From assembly GCA_017478225.1 (NCBI GenBank), contig JAFVDX010000036.1:1-64000 (forward strand): a stretch of DNA of 64,000 nucleotides, written 5' to 3'. The position numbers were made by a program, and so were the translations under genes. The stretch comes from Paludibacteraceae bacterium (lineage in GTDB: Bacteria > Bacteroidota > Bacteroidia > Bacteroidales > Paludibacteraceae). Below, piece after piece: positions 55,168-61,801 of the stretch. The stretch's first letter is position 1. Every line of letters starts with the position of its first letter. The notes beneath the pieces are model-generated. The model saw only the letters and a list, made by a program, of their open reading frames with translations. It had not been told where the DNA came from and searched no databases.

Positions 55168-56151
55168 TTAGATGGCGAGTACTTGTAGTGCGGCGACGCT
55201 GTCGGGTTGTACATCTTTGTCGTCTTTGATGGCTTTGGTGAATGGCACATATACGATTTCGTCGTTTTTGATGCCGACCATGATGCTTCTTTGTTCTTCG
55301 AGTAGTGCGTTGATGGCAGCCACACCGAGTCTGGATGCGAGTATTCGGTCGTATGCGCTGGGTGATCCTCCTCGTTGTAGGTGTCCGAGAATAGTTACTC
55401 TGACATCGTATTCCGGGTGGTTTTTCTTGAGTAGGTCAGCCATTCCTTGTGCTCCTCCTGTGACGGGGTTTTCTGCGACGATGACGATGCTTGAGTTTTT
55501 GGATTTTCTGAGTCCGTGTCCGATGAATGCTTCGATTTGTTCTTCCGGTGTTTTTCTTTCCGGGATGATGGCTGCTTCTGCTCCTCCTGCGATAGCGGAG
55601 TTGAGAGCGAGGAATCCTGCGTCTCTTCCCATTACTTCGATGAAGAAGATTCTGTTGTGAGAAGATGCGGTATCTCGGATTTTATCGACGCATTGCATTA
55701 TAGTGTTGAGTGCGGTGTCGTATCCGATGGTGGAGTCGGTGCCCCAGAGGTCGTTGTCGATGGTACCTGGAACTCCGATGATGGGTATATTATATTCTTT
55801 AGCGAGTGCTCTTGCGCCTGTGAATGTGCCGTCTCCACCGATGACGACGAGAGCGTCGATTTGTTCGTCTTGTAGTGTTTGGAAGGCTGTTGCTCTGCCT
55901 TCAGGGGTGCAAAATTCTTGGCATCGAGCGGATTTGAGGATGGTGCCACCTCGTCCGATGATGCCGCTTACATCTTCGGTATGAAATTCTTTGATTTCTC
56001 GGTTGATGAGTCCTTTGTATCCTTGGTAGATGGCTTTGACATTGATGCCATTGAAGATGGCAGTTCTTGTGACTGCTCTGATGGCAGCGTTCATACCTGG
56101 GGCGTCGCCTCCAGATGTTAGGATTCCGATGGTTTTGATATTGTATTCCAT
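55168..56151 (-). CDS. pfkA: ATP-dependent 6-phosphofructokinase
   Basis: PfkA (327 aa) commits fructose 6-phosphate to glycolysis. [18 protein letters not shown] (ATP site) and [11 protein letters not shown] lie in the N-terminal domain; the catalytic segment is [13 protein letters not shown] and the fructose-phosphate site includes [12 protein letters not shown] and [14 protein letters not shown]. The length is that of the bacterial allosteric form. Its leader consists of a 9-nt array. Confidence 0.96.
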   Translation of the reverse strand: MEYNIKTIGILTSGGDAPGMNAAIRAVTRTAIFNGINVKAIYQGYKGLINREIKEFHTEDVSGIIGRGGTILKSARCQEFCTPEGRATAFQTLQDEQIDALVVIGGDGTFTGARALAKEYNIPIIGVPGTIDNDLWGTDSTIGYDTALNTIMQCVDKIRDTASSHNRIFFIEVMGRDAGFLALNSAIAGGAEAAIIPERKTPEEQIEAFIGHGLRKSKNSSIVIVAENPVTGGAQGMADLLKKNHPEYDVRVTILGHLQRGGSPSAYDRILASRLGVAAINALLEEQRSIMVGIKNDEIVYVPFTKAIKDDKDVQPDSVAALQVLAI

Positions 56152-56155
56152 AGGT

Positions 56156-56250
56156 TAGATAGACTAGATATTCTAGATGGACTAGATATTCTAGATAGAC
56201 TAGATGGACTAGATAGACTAGATAGACTAGATGGACTAGATATTCTAGAT
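56156..56250. repeat. 9-nt tandem array (TAGATRGAC/TAGATATTC) between ispH and pfkA
   Basis: Ten perfect-phase units: TAGATAGAC, TAGATATTC, TAGATGGAC, TAGATATTC, TAGATAGAC, TAGATGGAC, two TAGATAGAC, TAGATGGAC, TAGATATTC, then a partial TAGAT. It fills the whole gap from the pfkA start to 2 bp before the ispH stop. Confidence 0.95.
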
Positions 56251-56252
56251 TG

Positions 56253-57104
56253 TTATATGTTGTTAGTTAGTTTGTTTTTGGTTTGTTGCATGAGCCAGAG
56301 CGGTGTGGATGTTGCTCCGCAGATGCCGATATTGAGGTTTTGTGAGTTGTTGATAAAATCCTCGGTGAGTTCTTCCGGGCTTTGGATGAAGATAGTGTTA
56401 GGGTTGACTTGTTTGCAGTGTTGGAAGAGTACTTTTCCGTTAGATGAGTTTTGTCCGCCGACGAAGATGATGCAGTCGTGTTTAGCGGCGAATTGTCTGA
56501 TGTGTTGTACTCGGTTTCTGACTTGTGAGCATATAGTGTCGAAAGAGAAGAAGTTTGCTTTTGCTTGTTTTTGCAAGGTGTCGATGAGTAGGTGGAATTC
56601 GTCAACAGATTTAGTAGTTTGTGAGAAGAGGTAGATATCTTTGTTGAGGTTAATTTTCTGGATGTCTTGTATATGTTCGACGACGATAGCGTTGTTGTTG
56701 GTTTGTCCTTGTAGTCCGATGACTTCTGCGTGTCCTTGTTTACCGAAGATGACTATTTGTGCGTCAGGGTGTTGTTCGTAAGTTTTTCTGATTTTTTTCT
56801 GTAGGTTTCTGACGACGGGGCAACTTGCGTCGATGATTTGGATATTGTTTTGTTGTGCGATTTGGTAAGTGAGTGGTGGTTCTCCGTGTGCTCTGAGTAG
56901 TACTTTGGCGTTGTGTAGTTGTGTGAATTGTTGGTAGTTGATGGTGATGAGTCCTAAGTTTTCGAGTCTTTGTACTTCGTTTCCGTTGTGAACGATTTGT
57001 CCGAGGCAGTAGAGGGTGTTGCCTTGGTTGAGTTCTTCTTCTGCTTTTCTGATGGCGGTAACGACTCCGAAGCAGAATCCTGATTGGTTATCGATTTCCA
57101 CCAT
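56253..57104 (-). CDS. ispH: 4-hydroxy-3-methylbut-2-enyl diphosphate reductase
   Basis: IspH (283 aa) is the last enzyme of the MEP isoprenoid pathway, an iron-sulfur protein. The three cluster cysteines are in FCFGV (about 12), DASCPVV (about 94) and DTICSQV (about 191); substrate residues lie in VHNGNEV, RAHGEPP, GKQGHAEV and GQNSSNGK. It overlaps cmk by 17 bp. Together with the polyprenyl synthase at 18.6 kb it supplies quinone side chains. Confidence 0.95.
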   Translation of the reverse strand: MVEIDNQSGFCFGVVTAIRKAEEELNQGNTLYCLGQIVHNGNEVQRLENLGLITINYQQFTQLHNAKVLLRAHGEPPLTYQIAQQNNIQIIDASCPVVRNLQKKIRKTYEQHPDAQIVIFGKQGHAEVIGLQGQTNNNAIVVEHIQDIQKINLNKDIYLFSQTTKSVDEFHLLIDTLQKQAKANFFSFDTICSQVRNRVQHIRQFAAKHDCIIFVGGQNSSNGKVLFQHCKQVNPNTIFIQSPEELTEDFINNSQNLNIGICGATSTPLWLMQQTKNKLTNNI

Positions 57105-57780
57105 AGAGTTGTTGGATTTTTTGGTTGTAGAGGTTGAGAACTAATTGTTGTTGTTGTTGCATGTTGAGGTTAGAGTTGTCGATAAGTATGGCGTCGGGTG
57201 TTTGAGTGAGTGGGGATTCTTGTCGGTGCGTGTCTCTGAAGTCTCTGTCTTGCACATCTTTGAGTACATCTTGGAAGTTGGGGTTCAGTCCTTTTTGTTG
57301 TAGTTCGAGGAATCGTCTGTTGGCTCTTACTTGGTCAGATGCGGTGATGAAGAGTTTGAGTTCAGCGTTAGGGAATACGACGCTTCCGATGTCTCTTCCG
57401 TCCATGACGATACCTTTTTGTTGTCCCATGAGTTGTTGTTGTTTGACGAGGAATTGTCTGACTTGTTTGATAGTAGAGACTTGTGATGCGAGGTTGCCTA
57501 TTTCGAGGGTTCTGATTAGGTGTTCGACATCTTGGTTGTTGAGTGTGACATGTTGTCCTTGAGGTGTTTGTGTGAATGCGATAGAGATATGTGGCAGTTG
57601 TTGGACGACTTGTTGTGGTTGGTTGACATCAACATTATGTTGTTGGCAGAAGAGAGCGAGTGCTCTGTACATTGCTCCTGTGTCGATATAAGTATATCCG
57701 ATTTGTGCGGCTAATTGTTTAGCGATAGTAGATTTGCCGCATGAAGAGAATCCGTCGATAGCGATGATTATTTTTTTCAT
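57088..57780 (-). CDS. cmk: Cytidylate kinase
   Basis: Cmk (230 aa) phosphorylates CMP and dCMP. The P-loop is IAIDGFSSCGKSTIAKQLA (residues 5-23), followed by IDTGAMYRALALFC and MDGRDIGSVVFPNAELK, then DVQDRDFRDTHR in the lid region. Its start overlaps the porQ stop (4 bp). Confidence 0.96.
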   Translation of the reverse strand: MKKIIIAIDGFSSCGKSTIAKQLAAQIGYTYIDTGAMYRALALFCQQHNVDVNQPQQVVQQLPHISIAFTQTPQGQHVTLNNQDVEHLIRTLEIGNLASQVSTIKQVRQFLVKQQQLMGQQKGIVMDGRDIGSVVFPNAELKLFITASDQVRANRRFLELQQKGLNPNFQDVLKDVQDRDFRDTHRQESPLTQTPDAILIDNSNLNMQQQQQLVLNLYNQKIQQLYGGNR

Positions 57781-58808
57781 TTGATGAATTGTTTGATGTC
57801 GGTAGAAAGTCCGACTTGATAGACAAATTGTCCTTTCATGTATTGCGTGAAAGCGAAGTTGAGGTGGAATTGTTTGATTCTTACACCTGCACCGACAGCG
57901 AATCCGGCGAAAGATCGTTGGTCTTGTAGGTGCATTTCTTGTCGGATTTGGTGGTTATAACTGAGAGTGAGGTAGAATCTATTAGATTTGGGTACGATAT
58001 CGAGGAAGAAGATAGTGTGTCGGAACATCATGTCGTACCATTTGATGTTGAGGTTATCGTTGTTAGTGAGTTGGCTTTGGTATTGTAGGTTCCATGTTTG
58101 CATGTCGTGAATAGTGATACCGAATCTGAGTGGTGCGTGTTTGAGTCGGTAGTTGAGTCCGATTTCGAGGTTAAGTGGCAGTTTGCTTTTTCTTTCTCCG
58201 TTTTCATCGGAGTGGAATCCTTTGAGTTGCCATCCGATATTTCGCAGAGCGATACCTATTTGGAGTGTGTGGTCTTTGGTTTGAAAGTGTGCTCCGACAT
58301 CTGCTCCGAGCGAGAATGCGAAGTAGTGTTCATAGACGGAGTAGATAGGTTTGATGTTGACTCCGACGGAGAACATCTCTCCCAGTTGTCTGGCGTAAAT
58401 AAGGTTGAGGACGATATCTTTAGCGGAGAATGTTCTTCCGCTTCGTTGTCCGTAGAGGTCGGCGTATTGCATTTTGCCGTAGTCGAGATAGTGTATAGCG
58501 GCTGCGAAGTGGTTGAGTTTGTAGTTGTGGCTATATGTGGCGGCAGCGAGGTTGATGCCTTGCATGAGGTATGCGTAGTCGAGTTCTAAGGTTTTGTCGG
58601 TGAGGCTGTCGAGCAGCGCGGGGTTTTGCAGGGCGAGGCTGAGAGTACCTTCTTTGAGGCTGACATTGCTACCGCCTAACATATTGATTCTGGCTGACAT
58701 GGGCATAGAGAGGAAGGCGAAGGCGCTATTGCCTGCTTGTGCCCATATATCAACTGATATACAGACGAGTAAGCATAAAAAAATATGTCGGAAGATAGAT
58801 TTTTTCAT
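57777..58808 (-). CDS. porQ: Type IX secretion system protein PorQ
   Basis: PorQ (343 aa) is an outer-membrane barrel of the shuttle complex that attaches type IX secreted proteins to the cell surface. The signal peptide ends WAQA (about residue 24); SARINMLGGSNVSLKEGTLS and ALQNPALLDSLTDKTLELDY are family signatures, with barrel strands to the end. The porQ-cmk-ispH order is seen in other Bacteroidota. ATG 58817 is also possible, but it lies almost at the predicted transcription start. Confidence 0.9.
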   Translation of the reverse strand: MKKSIFRHIFLCLLVCISVDIWAQAGNSAFAFLSMPMSARINMLGGSNVSLKEGTLSLALQNPALLDSLTDKTLELDYAYLMQGINLAAATYSHNYKLNHFAAAIHYLDYGKMQYADLYGQRSGRTFSAKDIVLNLIYARQLGEMFSVGVNIKPIYSVYEHYFAFSLGADVGAHFQTKDHTLQIGIALRNIGWQLKGFHSDENGERKSKLPLNLEIGLNYRLKHAPLRFGITIHDMQTWNLQYQSQLTNNDNLNIKWYDMMFRHTIFFLDIVPKSNRFYLTLSYNHQIRQEMHLQDQRSFAGFAVGAGVRIKQFHLNFAFTQYMKGQFVYQVGLSTDIKQFIK

Positions 58809-58825
58809 TTTTTGCATAAGCGGTG

Positions 58826-58857
58826 CAAAGTTATGAAGAAATTTTCAAACCGACAAA
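58826..58857 (-). promoter_or_regulatory. Bacteroidota-type promoter for porQ-cmk-ispH
   Basis: Minus strand TTTG (58854-58857), 20-bp spacer, TAACTTTG (58826-58833). The leader to ATG 58808 is about 10 nt. Confidence 0.75.
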
Positions 58858-58882
58858 TGTTGTATGTAGTAAAAAAGCGTGT

Positions 58883-60031
58883 TTATCTTATGATTTGGGT
58901 GAGGAGCATGATGGGTTGTTGTTGCAGTTGTGTGGCGATAAGGAACTGAGAGTCGGACTCTTGTAGTTTGTATTTGTTTTTTATTTGTTGTGCGGTGAGT
59001 GGGTAGTTTTTAGCGATGACGCTAAGGTGTTGTTTGTTAAGATTTTTCTTGTTGGCGTGAGAGATGACTTGGAATATTTTTCCTGGGAAATTACAGATGA
59101 GTTGGTCGGCTGTGAAGAGGTGTGAGTTGGGTGCGAGTTTGAGCAGGTTGTATTTTTGGGAGAGGAGTTTGTATGCTTCGGTTTTCATGATGGCGGGATT
59201 GGGTTCGTAGATGAATGAGAGTGGTTGTGTGGCGTAGTTGGTTTGTGCGTTAAGCAGTTGTGAGTGTGTGAATTGCAGTGTAGGTTGGTTAGTGAGTAGG
59301 TTAGCGGCGAAGAATGTGGGTTGTTGGTTGAAGTCTTTTTCTATAAGGAAGAGCAGTTCTTTTACTTCTCCTTGTAGTGCGATGGTGTGAATTTGTTGTG
59401 TGTTGTTGAGTGTGTGTAGTGCTTGTTGAATATCGAGCATAGGTGAGAGTTTGATGAGGATGTATTTTGCTTTGTTGATGAGAGTGTTGTAGAGTTCGGC
59501 GATATTGGGTTGGCATTGTTCGAGGAGGAATACTTTTTGTCCGTTGGTGTTTCGTCTTGCTGGGTCTAAGTAGATGCAGTCGAGCGTGTTGGTGTTGTTG
59601 AGGAATTGCTCTGCTGTAGAGTTGATTACTTGAATATTTTTATTGGTGATAGAGAAGTTATGTGTAGCCAGGTTGCATAGTTCTTGTTCTTTTTCGACAT
59701 AGATGGTTTGTTGTGCATGTTGGCTCATATAGAAGCAGTCGATGCCCATACCACCTGTCAGGTCGGCGAGAGATTGGATATTTAGTTGGCTGATTAGTTG
59801 TTGTTTGTAGATGGCTGTAGTTTCAGATGATGCTTGTTCGGTAGAAATTCTTTTGGGGTAGAGCCAGTTGTTGATTTGTGCTATTTGCGGTAGTTTTTTT
59901 TGTGTGAGTTGCCATCCTTGAATTTGTTGCAAAGCAAAGTCGATATCCACTGAAGGATACCGACTGCGTTGCAGTGCAAGAGTTTGTATATTGTCTTGCC
60001 TATGTTCGAGTATGAATTGTGTAGTATTCAA
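58883..60031 (-). CDS. THUMP-like-domain SAM-dependent methyltransferase
   Basis: A 382-aa protein beginning NTTQFILEHRQDNIQTLALQ, the usual start of a conserved Bacteroidota methyltransferase (PG1098-like). The class I SAM motif is LADLTGGMGIDCFYMSQ (about residues 95-111), then DCIYLDPARRNTNGQKVF and IKLSPMLDI. The C-terminus carries the THUMP-like domain. The substrate is unknown, perhaps RNA. The start appears to be TTG 60031, 4 bp after the stop of the upstream gene; the longer frame to 60154 would lie inside that gene. Confidence 0.82.
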   Translation of the reverse strand: MNTTQFILEHRQDNIQTLALQRSRYPSVDIDFALQQIQGWQLTQKKLPQIAQINNWLYPKRISTEQASSETTAIYKQQLISQLNIQSLADLTGGMGIDCFYMSQHAQQTIYVEKEQELCNLATHNFSITNKNIQVINSTAEQFLNNTNTLDCIYLDPARRNTNGQKVFLLEQCQPNIAELYNTLINKAKYILIKLSPMLDIQQALHTLNNTQQIHTIALQGEVKELLFLIEKDFNQQPTFFAANLLTNQPTLQFTHSQLLNAQTNYATQPLSFIYEPNPAIMKTEAYKLLSQKYNLLKLAPNSHLFTADQLICNFPGKIFQVISHANKKNLNKQHLSVIAKNYPLTAQQIKNKYKLQESDSQFLIATQLQQQPIMLLTQIIR

Positions 60032-60035
60032 TGTT

Positions 60036-60512
60036 TTACCACATGATTTGGACTCTGAAGTGCATGTCTTCCGGTTTGGTAGGGGTTTGCTCGGTTTCGT
60101 ATGCGAAGTCGGATGCGGTGTAGAAGATATTGAGGAATCCGACTCCGTATTCATAATCGACGGTTTCGGTGTAGAAGTTCCATGTGTTGTTTACTTCGTC
60201 TAACCATTCGTGGTGTCTGGAGTAGGGTAGTACTTGTTGTACGGCATTGGCTGTATTGGTGCCGAATTCTCGATATACCTGTACGAGTCCGTTGTCGTAG
60301 ATATAGTTAGTGATTTCGGGCATGTCGAAGTTGGCCATGAAATAGTTGTCTTGGTTGAGGTTGGCGTATTGCCATCCGTCGGCTTTGACATCTAAGTCAA
60401 TAACAGCGACATTGACGAGTCCGTCTTGTCCGTCTTTGCCGTCTTGTCCGTCTCTACCTCTGCATGAGAAGAGTGCGAGAGTGACGAACAGGGTGAGAAG
60501 GATTTTTTTCAT
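60036..60512 (-). CDS. Small lipoprotein with collagen-like start
   Basis: A 158-aa lipoprotein (LFVTLALFSC, Cys 17) with a short collagen-like run GRDGQDGKDGQDG straight after the lipid anchor. The rest is beta-rich and aromatic (DGWQYANLNQDNYFMANFDM; YEYGVGFLNIFYTASDFAYE). Similar lipoproteins with a G-x-D stalk are common in Bacteroidales; function unknown. It lies 24 bp after hlyD and 4 bp before the methyltransferase. Confidence 0.75.
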   Translation of the reverse strand: MKKILLTLFVTLALFSCRGRDGQDGKDGQDGLVNVAVIDLDVKADGWQYANLNQDNYFMANFDMPEITNYIYDNGLVQVYREFGTNTANAVQQVLPYSRHHEWLDEVNNTWNFYTETVDYEYGVGFLNIFYTASDFAYETEQTPTKPEDMHFRVQIMW

Positions 60513-60536
60513 ATTGTTGTTTGTTTATGTGTTGTA

Positions 60537-61529
60537 TTATTTCATTACCACGGTCATTCCTGGTCTGAGTCCATCGACTTTGGTATTAGGTTTTGCTCTG
60601 AGTTCGAATGTTTTAGCGTCGAATTGTCCTGATGTTTTGGTTGCTCTCCATGTGGCGTAACTTGCTCTTGCCTGCATGTAATAGATAGTGGCTTCGAATT
60701 CTTTTTCTTTGCCGAGTGCAGGAACGAAATACTTGATTACTGTTCCTGTGGTGAGTCCGTTGAGCAGGTCTTCTCTGACGCTGAATGTGAGCCAGATATC
60801 GTCCAGGTCGATGATGCTCATGATAGGTGAACCGCTTCCTACCAATTCTCCTACTTTAGGGAATCGTTCAGCGACTTCTCCGTTTGCCGGTGCTGTGAGG
60901 TATAATTCTCCTAAGTATGCTTCTACTTCGCTTATTGCCCCGTCGGCTCTTGCGACGAGTGCGGCTGCTGCTTCTTTATCTTCTTCTCTTGCGCCTTTGA
61001 GTGCCATGTCGTATTGTGTTTTGGCGGCTTTGGCGGTGGCAACGGCTGCGTTGTATTGTGCTTCGGTTTCGTCTTTTTTCTGTGCTGTAACGACACCTTT
61101 TTCATAGAGGTTTTTGACTCTGTTGAAACTTTTTTCCATGATGTCTTGTCCGACTAATGCTTTTTGCCACATTTGGTATGCGCCTTGTATTTGTTCGGCT
61201 TGTGCGCCTTTTTTTGCTTTTTTGTTTTGTGCTTCTGCGGCGCTTCTGGCGGCTCTTGCTTGCATGAGTTTGGCTCTTACTTCGGGCGAGTCGATGAAGA
61301 CCAGTGTGTCTCCTTTTCTTACTTTGTCTCCTTCTCCGGCAAAGAACATCTCGATTCTTCCCGGCACTTTGCCGCTCACGCGGTATTCGGTGGCTTCTAC
61401 TTCGCCGGTGATAAGTGTAGGTTCCGGGCGCAGGGAAAGTATGCCTATTACTCCTACAATCAGCACTACGGCCACGAGTGCTATAAGTCCGACGAGCAGA
61501 TTGTGTTTTTTGTTTTTTGTATTATCCAT
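60537..61529 (-). CDS. HlyD-family periplasmic adaptor
   Basis: A 330-aa membrane fusion protein. One N-terminal membrane helix (residues 10-32), then a biotinyl-lipoyl half (ATEYRVSGKVPGRIEMFFAG and GDTLVFIDSPEVRAKL), an Ala-rich helical hairpin (residues 85-190), the second lipoyl half (ELYLTAPANGEVAERFPKVG) and beta-barrel ending GLRPGMTVVMK. It should link an inner-membrane transporter to a TolC-type channel, but neither is adjacent: the following genes are a lipoprotein and a methyltransferase. Confidence 0.9.
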   Translation of the reverse strand: MDNTKNKKHNLLVGLIALVAVVLIVGVIGILSLRPEPTLITGEVEATEYRVSGKVPGRIEMFFAGEGDKVRKGDTLVFIDSPEVRAKLMQARAARSAAEAQNKKAKKGAQAEQIQGAYQMWQKALVGQDIMEKSFNRVKNLYEKGVVTAQKKDETEAQYNAAVATAKAAKTQYDMALKGAREEDKEAAAALVARADGAISEVEAYLGELYLTAPANGEVAERFPKVGELVGSGSPIMSIIDLDDIWLTFSVREDLLNGLTTGTVIKYFVPALGKEKEFEATIYYMQARASYATWRATKTSGQFDAKTFELRAKPNTKVDGLRPGMTVVMK

Positions 61530-61691
61530 AATAAATAATCATTTAGTGCATAGATGTTTCAAATTTTATGCCAATCAAAAGTGTGAATAGATATTTATTT
61601 TTGCATTGTTAGTGCTTATGTTCTTGAAATGTCCGTTCAGCCGTAAATTTATCCGTTTGGTAATTAAATTGTGCAAATTCGGCAAAGGGCG

Positions 61692-61723
61692 TTTCATAGA
61701 TAAAAATATAATTTGTAATTTTG
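61692..61723 (+). promoter_or_regulatory. Probable promoter of the amylase gene
   Basis: TTTC (61692-61695), 20-bp spacer and TAATTTTG (61716-61723). The leader to ATG 61802 is about 70 nt. No clear divergent promoter for hlyD was found in this 272-bp gap. Confidence 0.55.
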
Positions 61724-61801
61724 CCGTGCTGAATATGTAATTAGGCTTAGAAGTTGCGTATTTTGCTAAACGATGTAAAAATTAACGAATTATTTATAAC
61801 C

